DNA of 64,000 nt, taken from Chersky-806 sp036502405. Lineage in GTDB: Bacteria; Actinomycetota; Acidimicrobiia; IMCC26256; JAENVU01. Both the position numbers and the translations under genes were made by a program. Position 1 is the stretch's first letter; every line of letters starts with the position of its first letter. Location: the NCBI GenBank assembly GCA_036502405.1, contig DASXYP010000066.1, forward strand, positions 1 through 64,000, in the 5' to 3' direction. Positions 48,501-57,169 of this stretch are shown here, one piece after another. Under the pieces are notes generated by a model. The model was not told where the DNA came from. It did no database searches and saw only the letters and a program-made list of their open reading frames with translations.

Positions 48501-48836
48501 AATCGCTTCATCAGGCCTTCGACGGTCGACTCCCACCTCCGCAAGAAGTCTCGGATCCTCGGCATCCGGGACAGGACCGGGCGCGAGGCGGTGCGAGTGC
48601 ACGGCATGGCCCAACCGGGTCAAACGTGCGCCTCTGGAAGCCGCGGGATGAGTCCGCGAGTGGCGCGAAGCCCGATCGGGCGTCGCTCGGTGCGGCAATG
48701 AGAGGCGATCAGGACTACGCGATCGCGGGATTCAGGTCGAACCGCGGTTCAGTCATGCTGCAATGATGCAGCACTCCCCCGGGCGGCGATCATGAGCGCT
48801 GCGCGTCCCCGCCGGCGCGCGTTCCATCCGACGGAC
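48501..48836. other. Convergent intergenic region, 336 bp
   Basis: Lies between the second DUF308 gene and the 3' end of the AraC gene. No gene with a ribosome site or protein-like composition is seen; frames crossing it are low-complexity. It holds the inverted repeat at 48756-48773 and nothing else I can name. Confidence 0.55.
48756..48773. repeat. 7-bp inverted repeat with 4-base loop
   Basis: TGCTGCA (48756-48762), ATGA, TGCAGCA (48767-48773). It is less GC-rich than its surroundings. It could be an operator or a weak hairpin; no promoter is clear next to it. Confidence 0.4.
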
Positions 48837-49223
48837 CTACGACGCTGCCTTCAATCGGACGGCGCGCGGCGTCGCACCGAACCGCGGTTGGAACACACGC
48901 GTGAGGTGGCTCTGGTCGGAGAACCCGCAGGCGCTCGCCACGAGGCTGATCGGCAGCGTCGAGCTCGTCAGCAGGCGCTCCGCGCGTTCGACGCGACGAT
49001 CGGTCACGAACCGATGCGGGGAGGTCCCGGTCGCTTCCCGAAGGTGACGCGCGAAGTGGTACTGACTCAAGGACACGGTGTGCGCAAGCTCGGCCAGGGA
49101 CAGCTGCTCGTCGAGATCGGCATCGATGACATCAGACTCGCGGTAGCGGTATCCCCGCACCGACACCCCGTCCCAGCCGCCTTCGGGGGTGGCACGTCGC
49201 GGTGCAAGGGGAAAGGAGCCCAC
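48837..49223 (-). CDS. AraC-family DNA-binding domain, no sensor domain
   Basis: The product is at most 128 residues; the AraC double HTH fills residues 30 to 126 (LDEQLSLAELAHTVSLSQYHF, then ISLVASACGFSDQSHLTRVF). The ligand-binding N-terminal half of usual AraC proteins (about 150-200 residues) is missing. The region upstream is occupied by the divergent LuxR gene, only two bases away. GTG 49223 is an upper limit for the start; GTG 49166 is possible. It is either a natural short AraC or a truncated gene. Confidence 0.8.
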   Translation of the reverse strand: MGSFPLAPRRATPEGGWDGVSVRGYRYRESDVIDADLDEQLSLAELAHTVSLSQYHFARHLREATGTSPHRFVTDRRVERAERLLTSSTLPISLVASACGFSDQSHLTRVFQPRFGATPRAVRLKAAS

Positions 49224-49225
49224 GA

Positions 49226-49486
49226 ATGAGCGTGCGCGCGCAAGGAGGAGAACCCCGGAGCACCTTCGGTTGGGACAGCCTCACCGAGTCCGAGCGCCGA
49301 GTCGCTGACCTCGTCGCACGAGGGCACTCGAACAAGGAGATCGGCCGGCAGCTGTACATGTCGCACCGCACCGTGGGGTCGCACCTCTACCGCATCTTTC
49401 CGAAGCTCGGTCTGCGATCACGGGTCGAGCTGGCGCGCCTCGTCTTCGAGCGATCCGTGGCTGCGACGGAACGAATTGCGTCCTAG
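49226..49486 (+). CDS. LuxR-type HTH-only regulator
   Basis: The product is 86 residues from ATG 49226 with AAAGGAG seven bases upstream. It is just the LuxR/GerE helix-turn-helix: STFGWDSLTESERRVADLV to SNKEIGRQLYMSHRTVGSHL. No receiver or ligand domain is present. The TFGW(D/E)SL lead-in matches the C-terminus of the GAF-LuxR protein at 50549, so they belong to one subfamily. It could act as a dimerisation competitor or a simple regulator. Confidence 0.85.
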   Translation: MSVRAQGGEPRSTFGWDSLTESERRVADLVARGHSNKEIGRQLYMSHRTVGSHLYRIFPKLGLRSRVELARLVFERSVAATERIAS

Positions 49487-49601
49487 TGGACCTCGCGAGC
49501 TCACGAGGAGCGACGATGACGAGCCCGCCGATCCGAGATGCCGGGATCGGCTTGCTGCGCTTCCATGCCCGCTTCCCTGCGACAACGCGAGGGCTGCATT
49601 G

Positions 49602-50429
49602 ATGGCCCGCCGGGACCCGAAGCATCGAGACATCACGCGCAGTGAGCAGCTGGCGCGGCGTGCGTTGCGGTTCGCGCTGGATCCGGCCGTCAGTCGTGAG
49701 ACGGCGGCGGACCGACTCATCCATCTCGCCGACGGGCAGGCGCCGACGCTCGAGCTCGCGCGAGCGCAGATCCTGCGCGCGCCCTGGAGCGGTCCCACCG
49801 CGACGGCGGCACTGGGCGCGCTGCAGCTGAGCCTCCGCCACCTCAGAGGCGACCGCACGCTGCGGCTCGTCATTCTCGGCCCACCGGGTGCAGGCAAGGG
49901 CACCCAGGCCCCATGGCTCGCTCGACATCTCGGCGTCCCGCACATCTCCACCGGAGACCTCCTCCGGGAGCAGGCGACGGCTGACACCGAGCTCGGCGCC
50001 CGGATCCAGGCGACGATCGAGAGCGGGCGACTCGTTCCCGACGACCTGGTGCTGCGGACGCTCGAAACCCGCCTCGCCGAGCCTGACGCGATGCAGCGGG
50101 GATACCTCCTCGACGGCTTCCCCCGCACCGTGGAACAGGCGCGAACCGTCGCAACCTTCATCGCACCGGCGACAGTCGACGTGGTCATCGCATTGGCGGT
50201 GGGACCTGAGACCGTGGCTCGTCGCCTCGCACTTCGGGGCCGCGCCGACGACACCCGCTCCGCAGTGCGGACCCGACTCGAGCGCTACGACTGCGAAACG
50301 GTCCCGGCGTTGGACTGGTACGAGGAGGCCGGATTGCTCCTGCAGGTCGACGGCGATCGTCCACCTGATCGTGTCCGGGAGGACCTGTGCCGCCGCATCG
50401 ATGGCCTCGGCCTTTCACCGTGCCATTGA
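49602..50429 (+). CDS. Adenylate kinase-like protein with unusual N-terminal domain
   Basis: The product is 275 residues from ATG 49602. Residues 1 to about 82 are a helical extension (ITRSEQLARRALRFALD, ADRLIHLADGQAPTLELA) not present in housekeeping Adk. From 88 on is an adenylate kinase: P-loop GPPGAGKGT (93-101), HISTGDLL, YLLDGFPRT near 168, then LRGRADDT. The LID is of the short type and lacks the zinc/long LID insert. It catalyses ATP + AMP to 2 ADP, if active. Its place among stress regulators rather than ribosomal genes marks it as an accessory kinase. Confidence 0.88.
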   Translation: MARRDPKHRDITRSEQLARRALRFALDPAVSRETAADRLIHLADGQAPTLELARAQILRAPWSGPTATAALGALQLSLRHLRGDRTLRLVILGPPGAGKGTQAPWLARHLGVPHISTGDLLREQATADTELGARIQATIESGRLVPDDLVLRTLETRLAEPDAMQRGYLLDGFPRTVEQARTVATFIAPATVDVVIALAVGPETVARRLALRGRADDTRSAVRTRLERYDCETVPALDWYEEAGLLLQVDGDRPPDRVREDLCRRIDGLGLSPCH

Positions 50430-50548
50430 AGCCAGCAGGAAGATCGGATTGCCGACAACGGGGGTCGAAGCACTCCGGCTGCCCCCGAAGACACCCCGTC
50501 GACCGGGTGCGATCGTCACGGTGAGGTGTGCGCCGGAGGGAGAGCAAC

Positions 50549-51502
50549 GTGTTCAGCTGCGACGTCGTTGAAGACACTCCGCCCGGCGCCCTCGGTGTCC
50601 GCCGCCGAGCGTCCGCCGCACCCGCCGGGTGCGACACCGACAGCGAGAGTCAGGTTGCCCGCGCGGGGCTGCCCGTGCTCGCGCGACTCGCCGAGGACCT
50701 CCGTGACGTGACCATCAGCGTCGTGCTCACCGACGCCGACGGGAACATTCTTGCGACGCTCTGGGGCGGCGACATGCGCATTGCGTCGGCAACCGACTTC
50801 TCGTGGGTCGAGGCGCCCATCCAGGACCCTCGTCACGATGTACCGGTCGGGAGCATCCGCATTGCGAGCGCGATCGCCGACGCGGATTGCCTTCTCCTCG
50901 CATTCGCGCAGCTCGCGGCCCGGACGATCTCGGACCGCATCGTCGACGGTGCCGCATTCGCAGACCGCGCGCTGCTCGAGCAATTCCTGCGAGCCCGTCG
51001 TCGTGCCCGCGGCCCGATCCTCGCGGTGAACGACCACGAGCTGCTCGCCAACGCCGCCGCCGCACGGCTCGTCTCGGACCAGGACCGCGCCGTGGTCTGG
51101 AAGTGGGTGACCAGCGCCCCGGAAAGGCTCGCACGGTCGACTCGTGAGCTCAGACTGCGCGCCCGCATGTTCACTGCGACGTTCGAGCCGGTGGTCGTCG
51201 CCGGCGACATGATCGGTGCGGTGGTGCATCTGAAGGACTTCCGAGCCCCGTCGAGCGCCGGATCCAGCGCACGCGGCCCGGCGCGGCCCAGGCTCACCTT
51301 CGGCTGGGAGAGCCTCCGCGCGTCCGAGCTCGGCATCGCCGCGCTCGTCGCCGAAGGTTTCACCAACCGTGAGATCGGCGCTCGCCTGTTCGTCTCACCC
51401 CATACGGTCGACTCTCACCTGCGTCAGATCTACCGGAAGCTCTCGATCACCTCGCGCATCGAGCTCACTCGTCTCGTCCTCGAACGCGCGGGCGGGGTCT
51501 GA
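50549..51502 (+). CDS. GAF-like sensor with LuxR HTH
   Basis: The product is 317 residues from GTG 50549, which has GGAGGGA seven bases upstream; GTG 50528 is an alternative. The N-terminal part shows pieces of the AcoR-type GAF sensor: ISVVLTDADGNILAT, WVEAPIQDPRHDVPVGSIRIA, and the linker with PILAVNDHELLANAAAA. The C-terminal LuxR HTH is about 250-315 (LTFGWESLRASELGIAALV to HTVDSHLRQIYRKLS). AcoR relatives carry a Fis HTH and AAA domain; here both are replaced by LuxR. Ligand unknown. The last 73 bases overlap the converging pump gene. Confidence 0.85.
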   Translation: MFSCDVVEDTPPGALGVRRRASAAPAGCDTDSESQVARAGLPVLARLAEDLRDVTISVVLTDADGNILATLWGGDMRIASATDFSWVEAPIQDPRHDVPVGSIRIASAIADADCLLLAFAQLAARTISDRIVDGAAFADRALLEQFLRARRRARGPILAVNDHELLANAAAARLVSDQDRAVVWKWVTSAPERLARSTRELRLRARMFTATFEPVVVAGDMIGAVVHLKDFRAPSSAGSSARGPARPRLTFGWESLRASELGIAALVAEGFTNREIGARLFVSPHTVDSHLRQIYRKLSITSRIELTRLVLERAGGV

Positions 51503-52932
51503 TCCGCGGTCGGGGTGGGACCGGGACTCTCGGCCACGGCGGCCCGGGGAAGTCCCAGGCTCACGACGGCCCCGAGCACCGCAAGGACGGCGGACACCGC
51601 CAGAGCCAGCCGATAGCCGCCGGCCAGTCCCGCGTTGCCGGTCGTTCCGGTCATGTCGGTGGCCACGATCGACAACATCACGGCCACGCCGATCGCGGCA
51701 CCAACCTGTCGGGTCGCATTGAACAGCGCGCTCGCGAGCCCTTGTTCGTCGTTGGGCACGCCCGCGCTCCCGGCGACAGCCGATCCGAAGATGATGTTCG
51801 TCGATCCGAACCCGACGCCGAACAACGCCACGCCGAGCAGGGGATACTGCGTCAGCGCCGCAGTACGGAGCACGAGCGCCAGGCTGACGGCCGCGAGCAG
51901 ACAGTTGCCGACCAGGAACCACTTGAGGCCGAGACGGTTGAGCAGCCGCGGGCCCGTGATGCCGCGGAGCACGCCACCGATTCCCTGTGGTACCGCGATG
52001 AGCCCGGTGATCAGGGGCGAGTAGCCCAGCACCTGCTGGCCGTAGAGGCTCAGCACCAAGACCTCGCCCGCGACCACGGCTCCGAACAGCCCGACGAGCG
52101 CATCGCCGATGACGACACTGCGATCGCGGAAGATCGACAACGGGACAAGTGGGTGCTTCGAACGCCGCTCCACGCTGACGAACGCATAGATCAGCACTGC
52201 GGCGAGGAGCAGGCACACCAGGAACTCGACGGAGCTCCATCCGTTGTCGGCTCCCAGCGTCGGCGCGTACACCAGTGCCGCCATTCCCGACGCGGCCAGG
52301 AGCGCGCCCAGGACATCGAATTGCGGACGAACGGCGACGCGAGTGCTCGCCGGTACGGAGGTGCGCGCGGCGATCGCCATCAGGGCGCAGATCGGCACGT
52401 TCACGAAGAACACGCCGCGCCAGCCGACCGTGTCCACGAGCACACCCCCTGCGACCAGCCCGACGACGAATCCGACGGAGGCCGTCACCCCGAAGTAGCC
52501 GAGCACACGGTTGCGCGCCGGACCCTCCGGATAGGTGGAAGTGAGCGTCGAGAGTGCCGCGGGCGCGACGAGCGCCGCGGCCGCACCCTGCAACGAGCGG
52601 GTTGCGACGAGGATCGGGAAGTCAGGAGCGAAGCCGCCGGCCGCCGACGCGAGCGCGAACAGGACGAGTCCGGTGATCAGGACCCTCCGAGCCCCGAAGT
52701 AGTCGGCCGCCCGTCCGCCGAGGATGAGCAGGCCGCCGAAGGTCAGGGCGTAGGCGGTCACGACCCACTCTGCGGTCGTCGTCGGGAGGGCCAGCTCGGT
52801 GCTCAGCACGGGCAACGCCACGTTGACGATGCTGAAGTCGAGCACGACGACGAGGGACGCGCCCAGGACGACCCACAGCCCCACGCGGCTCAGCTGCGCT
52901 TGGCCGACGGCGAGCGGTCGTTCCCGGGGCAT
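51430..52932 (-). CDS. MFS drug transporter, DHA2 family (2)
   Basis: The product is 500 residues from ATG 52932. Fourteen hydrophobic segments; LDFSIVNVALPVLSTEL in helix 1 and GGRAADYFGARRVLITG as motif A place it with EmrB/LfrA-like pumps. The C-terminal cytoplasmic tail (about 35 residues, Pro/Arg-rich) is encoded opposite the LuxR HTH and may be constrained by that overlap. Substrate unknown. Confidence 0.92.
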   Translation of the reverse strand: MPRERPLAVGQAQLSRVGLWVVLGASLVVVLDFSIVNVALPVLSTELALPTTTAEWVVTAYALTFGGLLILGGRAADYFGARRVLITGLVLFALASAAGGFAPDFPILVATRSLQGAAAALVAPAALSTLTSTYPEGPARNRVLGYFGVTASVGFVVGLVAGGVLVDTVGWRGVFFVNVPICALMAIAARTSVPASTRVAVRPQFDVLGALLAASGMAALVYAPTLGADNGWSSVEFLVCLLLAAVLIYAFVSVERRSKHPLVPLSIFRDRSVVIGDALVGLFGAVVAGEVLVLSLYGQQVLGYSPLITGLIAVPQGIGGVLRGITGPRLLNRLGLKWFLVGNCLLAAVSLALVLRTAALTQYPLLGVALFGVGFGSTNIIFGSAVAGSAGVPNDEQGLASALFNATRQVGAAIGVAVMLSIVATDMTGTTGNAGLAGGYRLALAVSAVLAVLGAVVSLGLPRAAVAESPGPTPTADQTPPARSRTRRVSSMREVIESFR

Positions 52933-53113
52933 CGTTCGAGTGTGCGCCGGCGCGCCCGGCCGAACCCCACGTGAACACGTGAGAACGTGCACCCGAGCGG
53001 GACCGCCTCGATGGCGCTCATTTGCGCATTCCTACGCGCCTCCGGGGTGAACTCCCCCGCTCGGCTCGTCAGGCTCGCGGTACGAGTGCCCATGAGACGA
53101 GGAGCAGCTCATC

Positions 53114-54526
53114 ATGATCGCGACGACGAACCCGACGACGGGAGAGGTCGAGAAGACCTTCGAGAACGCATCAGCCGACGAGGTCGATCGGCAGCTTGCC
53201 GCTGCAGCGTCGACGTTCGAGGCGTACCGGCTCACCGACTTCGAGTCCCGGGCACAGTGGATGAACGCTGCCGCAGACATCCTCGACGACGAACGGGACG
53301 CGATCGCGGCGGTGATGACCACCGAGATGGGCAAGACAATTGCTTCGGCACGCGCCGAAGTACACAAGTGTGCCGACGCCTGCCGGTTCTTCGCGGTGCA
53401 CGCGGCACGATTCCTCGGCGACCAACCAGTGGAGGCGTCGGACATCGGGGCGCGGGACGCGTACGTCCGCTACGAGCCGCTCGGCCCCGTACTCGCGGTC
53501 ATGCCGTGGAACTTCCCGCTCTGGCAGGTCATCCGCTTCGCGGCGCCGTCCCTCATGGCCGGCAACGTCGGCCTGCTGAAGCACGCCTCGAACGTGCCCC
53601 AGACCGGCTTGTTCCTCGAAGGGCTGTTCTCGCGGGCGGGCTTTCCGGGCGGCGCGTTCCAGACGCTGCTCGTCGGCTCCGACGCGGTGGAAGGCATCCT
53701 GCGCGACGAGCGGGTCCGTGCCGTGACGCTGACCGGCAGTGAGCCGGCCGGCCGCTCCGTCGCATCGATCGCCGGAAGCGAGGTCAAGCCGAGCGTCCTC
53801 GAGCTCGGCGGAAGCGACCCGTTCATCGTGCTCGCGTCGGCCGACGTCGGCCGTGCGGCTGATGTCGGCGTGATCGCCCGCACCCAGAACAACGGCCAGA
53901 GCTGCATCGCGGCGAAGCGGTTCATCGTCAAGGCCTCGATCGCCGACGAGTTCGAACGCCGGTTCGTCCACGGCATGAAGGCGCTGCGGGTGGGCGACCC
54001 GTTCGACGAGACGACCGATGTCGGTCCGATCGTGACCGAGGAGGCGCGCGACCACCTGCACGAGCTCGTGGTCGACGCCGTCGCCAGAGGTGCGACCGTC
54101 CTCTGCGGCGGCGCACCGCTTCCCGGTCCTGGCTGGTTCTATCCCCCGACTGTCATCGCAGGCGTCACGCCGGAGATGCGCATGTTCCACGAGGAGGTGT
54201 TCGGGCCCGTCGCCGCGTTGTACCGCGTGGACGGTGTCACCGAGGCAATCAGACTCGCCAATGCGACGAGCTTCGGGCTCGGTTCCAACGTGTGGACGAA
54301 CGATGCCGACGAACGCGACCGATGCGTACGGGAGCTGCGGGCCGGGCAGGTGTTCGTCAACGGCATGACGACGTCGACACCGTTGCTGCCGTTCGGCGGC
54401 GTCGGACGTTCAGGGTATGGGCGCGAGCTGTCGGAGCAGGGTTGCCGCGCGTTCTGCAACGCCAAGTCGGTGTGGATCGGTGAAGGCAACCAAGACGTCA
54501 CCGCGGGCACCGCGCGCAGCGAGTAG
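53114..54526 (+). CDS. Succinate-semialdehyde dehydrogenase-type aldehyde dehydrogenase
   Basis: The product is 470 residues. NAD(P) fold; MPWNFPLWQVIRFAAPSLMAGN near 135-156 binds the cofactor, catalytic Glu in LELGGSDPF near 240, catalytic Cys in NNGQSCIAAKRF near 270. These motifs are those of the GabD/YneI-like branch that oxidises succinate semialdehyde or related semialdehydes with NADP. GAGGAG precedes ATG 53114. The next gene is an aldo/keto reductase 38 bases on, so the operon handles reactive carbonyls. Confidence 0.92.
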   Translation: MIATTNPTTGEVEKTFENASADEVDRQLAAAASTFEAYRLTDFESRAQWMNAAADILDDERDAIAAVMTTEMGKTIASARAEVHKCADACRFFAVHAARFLGDQPVEASDIGARDAYVRYEPLGPVLAVMPWNFPLWQVIRFAAPSLMAGNVGLLKHASNVPQTGLFLEGLFSRAGFPGGAFQTLLVGSDAVEGILRDERVRAVTLTGSEPAGRSVASIAGSEVKPSVLELGGSDPFIVLASADVGRAADVGVIARTQNNGQSCIAAKRFIVKASIADEFERRFVHGMKALRVGDPFDETTDVGPIVTEEARDHLHELVVDAVARGATVLCGGAPLPGPGWFYPPTVIAGVTPEMRMFHEEVFGPVAALYRVDGVTEAIRLANATSFGLGSNVWTNDADERDRCVRELRAGQVFVNGMTTSTPLLPFGGVGRSGYGRELSEQGCRAFCNAKSVWIGEGNQDVTAGTARSE

Positions 54527-54564
54527 GCGCCCGGTCCTTCCGCACGAACACGAAGGAGAATGCG

Positions 54565-55419
54565 ATGGAAGCAACGAACATCTCGGCGGCCCAGGCCGGC
54601 ACGATCGTGATCGGCGGCGATCTGGACGTCAACCGCCTCGGTTTCGGTGCGATGCGCCTGACCGGTCCGGGGATCTGGGGTCAACCTGCCGACCCCCGAG
54701 AAGCGAAGCGCGTCCTGCGGAGAGCGGTCGAGCTCGGGACCAACTTCATCGACACGGCCGACTCGTACGGCCCCGATGTGAGTGAATCCCTCATCGCGGA
54801 GGCGTTGTACCCGTATCCGGACGACCTCGTCATCGCGACCAAGGGCGGACTCGAGCGCACGGGTCCGGATCGCTGGCCCCACAACGCACGGCCCGAGCAT
54901 CTCAAGGCCGCGTGCGAAGGGAGCTTGCAGCGCCTGCGCCTCGATCGCATTCCCTTGTACCAGCTCCACCGCCCCGACCCGGCCGTCCCGTACGAGGAGT
55001 CGGTCGGCGCGCTCGTCGAGCTCCAAGAGGCCGGGAAGATCCACCATGTCGGCGTCTCGAACGTCGACGAGACGCGCCTGAGGCTCGCGCAGTCGCTGAC
55101 GAAGGTCGCGTCGGTGCAGAACCGCTACAACGTCGGCGACCGTGAGTCCGAGGCACTGCTGGACATCTGCGAACGCGAGGGGATGGCCTTCCTGCCGTGG
55201 GCGCCGATGCACGACATCGCCGAGAACGAGGTCGCGACGATCGCAGCCCGCCATGACGCGACCGCACGGCAGGTGGTCCTCGCGTGGTTGCTCGCCCGAT
55301 CGCCGGCGATGCTGCCCATTCCCGGGACCGGGTCGGTGGCCCACCTCGAGACGAACGTCGGCGCCGCCGGACTGCGCCTCGACCCGGACGACGTCGACAC
55401 GCTGGACGCGGTGAGCTGA
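54565..55419 (+). CDS. Aldo/keto reductase
   Basis: The product is 284 residues. TIM-barrel AKR: RLGFGAMRLTG start, FIDTADSYGPDVSE with catalytic Asp and Tyr near 62-68, IATKGG with the Lys, and LYQLHRPDP with the His. The C-terminal IPGTGSVAHLETNVGA binds the NADPH phosphate. It reduces aldehydes or ketones. GAAGGAG precedes ATG 54565. Co-transcribed with the aldehyde dehydrogenase. Confidence 0.93.
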   Translation: MEATNISAAQAGTIVIGGDLDVNRLGFGAMRLTGPGIWGQPADPREAKRVLRRAVELGTNFIDTADSYGPDVSESLIAEALYPYPDDLVIATKGGLERTGPDRWPHNARPEHLKAACEGSLQRLRLDRIPLYQLHRPDPAVPYEESVGALVELQEAGKIHHVGVSNVDETRLRLAQSLTKVASVQNRYNVGDRESEALLDICEREGMAFLPWAPMHDIAENEVATIAARHDATARQVVLAWLLARSPAMLPIPGTGSVAHLETNVGAAGLRLDPDDVDTLDAVS

Positions 55420-55444
55420 CGAGGTCGGCGCCCGCGAGCTCCGG

Positions 55445-55864
55445 TCAGTTCGACAGGTCGAGGGTGGTGAGCGGGCCGAAGTAGCGGATCGAGTGCGCAC
55501 CGTGCGCGCGCAACGTCTCGACGATCGGCGTCCTCTCGTCACGCGTGGCGCGCACTGCAACCAGATAGCCGCCGGCTTCGACGTGGCGGCAGTCGTCTTC
55601 GATGTCGTCGCCCTCGCTCGCGACGATGTCGATGACACGGGAGATCCGCCCCCGCCAGCCATGGTGGCGACCGGACGGGTCGATGTGCTCGAGCCCGTCG
55701 GCACCGCCGAGCACGTACACGTCGTCGCGCGGGACCTGGTCGCTCGCGAGCTCCTCCAGCGCCGCGGCCAACGAGCGGTCGTCGTCCACGAGTGCGACAA
55801 CCCGCCCGTGCGGACGGAACAGCCAGTCCGGCGGTGGTTCGACGAAGTATTCGTTGAGCTGCAT
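55445..55864 (-). CDS. Hypothetical stress-type protein (GSP17M-like)
   Basis: The product is 139 residues from ATG 55864 with a perfect GGAGGTG five bases upstream. GRVVALVDDDRSLAAALEELAS and VPRDDVYVLGGADGLEHIDPSG are an alternating alpha/beta pattern like general stress protein 17M domains. DDCRHVEAGGYLVAVRA and ERTPIVETLRAHGA follow. Soluble. It converges with the aldo/keto reductase gene. No function can be named. Confidence 0.75.
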   Translation of the reverse strand: MQLNEYFVEPPPDWLFRPHGRVVALVDDDRSLAAALEELASDQVPRDDVYVLGGADGLEHIDPSGRHHGWRGRISRVIDIVASEGDDIEDDCRHVEAGGYLVAVRATRDERTPIVETLRAHGAHSIRYFGPLTTLDLSN

Positions 55865-56035
55865 GTGGGCACCTCCATGAACCGCGACGACACCCAAGGA
55901 TGCCCCAGTCGGGACCCACGATCATCACGCGAGCACGTAGAGGATGCGCGGCCGTGGAGCTCGGTCACGAATCACGCGTTCCCGTGGTGAACCCGAACCC
56001 GCGGAGGCTCACGCTGGCCCGATGAAGGCGTTGCG

Positions 56036-57169
56036 ATGGATGAGCCGGTCATGACGTTCGTCGGCCTCGTCGCCCACAACGTGTGGTCGAAGAAGCTGCG
56101 GACGATCCTCACCGCGGCCGCGGTGGCGATCGGGGTGATGACGGTCGTGTCCCTCGGGATCGTCACCGAGAGCATCAAGACGACGGCCGCCGCGGTCCTC
56201 AAGACCGGAGACGCGGACTTCACCGTGGCGCAGAACGGATCATCCGACATCTTGTCCAGCCGCATGACCCAAGCTCAGCTCACACGGCTCCAGCACACCG
56301 CCGGAGTCGAGAGTGCGGTGGGCGTGCTGCTCGACACCCAACGACTCAACGCGCAGAACCCGCTGTTCATCGAGGTCGGGATCGCACCGCAGGATCTGCG
56401 TCCCTTCGGCGTCAAGATCGTCGCCGGCCGACCCTTTGACGCGACCGCGGCCAACCAGGCGATGCTCGGTTGGCAGATCGCGCAGAACCTCGGGATCCGG
56501 CCGGGGGCCACGCTGCGCATCGCCGGCGGGGTCAAGACGATCACCGGACTCGTCTCGACGGGCAACGTCTTCGGCGACTCGGCCGGGATCTTTCCGCTCA
56601 TCCCGTTCCAAGCCCACGAGCGCGAGCCGGGAGCCCTCTCCCTGGCGTTCGTGAAGGTGACCAAGGGCGCGAGCATCGGCACGGTTGCGGCCAGGATCCG
56701 GCAGGGCAACCCGAGCCTGACGACCATTCGGACGGTCTCCCAGTTCGGCCGCGCCGACCAGAGCTACACGCTCATCACGGCCGCGGACCGCGGCGCCACC
56801 ATCCTCGCGGTCATCGTGGGCGCCGTCATCGTGGCGAACACGATGCTGCTCTCCCTGTTCGAACGCACGCGCGAGTTCGGAATCCTCCGCAGCGTCGGGT
56901 GGAGCCGCGGCCGCGTCGTCGCGCTCATCCTGAGCGAGGCATTCGCCATCAGCCTGCTCGGCGCCGCAATCGGCGTCGGCTTCGCGGTCGGCGTGGTCAG
57001 TCTCCTCGCCCGGCTTCCCAGCTTGGAGGGGATACTCGTGCCCAGCTACCCGACCGGGGCGTTCCTCCGCGCCCTCCTCACCGCAGCAGCCGTCGGCTTC
57101 CTCGGGGCGCTCTACCCTGCCGTGCGCGCCGGTCTTCTCCGCCCGATCGCGGCGCTCAACCATGAGTAG
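56036..57169 (+). CDS. FtsX/MacB-type ABC permease
   Basis: The product is 377 residues. An N-terminal helix (KKLRTILTAAAVAIGVMTVVSL) is followed by an extracytoplasmic domain of about 200 residues and three C-terminal helices (ILAVIVGAVIVANTMLLSL onward), the MacB/LolC layout. ERTREFGILRSVGWSRG is the coupling-helix motif. It works with the ATPase whose start lies eight bases inside this gene. Relatives move lipids or act as mechanotransmitters; cargo unknown. ATG 56051 is an alternative start. Confidence 0.92.
   Translation: MDEPVMTFVGLVAHNVWSKKLRTILTAAAVAIGVMTVVSLGIVTESIKTTAAAVLKTGDADFTVAQNGSSDILSSRMTQAQLTRLQHTAGVESAVGVLLDTQRLNAQNPLFIEVGIAPQDLRPFGVKIVAGRPFDATAANQAMLGWQIAQNLGIRPGATLRIAGGVKTITGLVSTGNVFGDSAGIFPLIPFQAHEREPGALSLAFVKVTKGASIGTVAARIRQGNPSLTTIRTVSQFGRADQSYTLITAADRGATILAVIVGAVIVANTMLLSLFERTREFGILRSVGWSRGRVVALILSEAFAISLLGAAIGVGFAVGVVSLLARLPSLEGILVPSYPTGAFLRALLTAAAVGFLGALYPAVRAGLLRPIAALNHE

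Noticed and set aside
51742..52974. 410-codon plus-strand open frame
   Set aside because: Antisense of the 14-helix MFS gene; charged low-complexity translation typical of the opposite strand of membrane genes.
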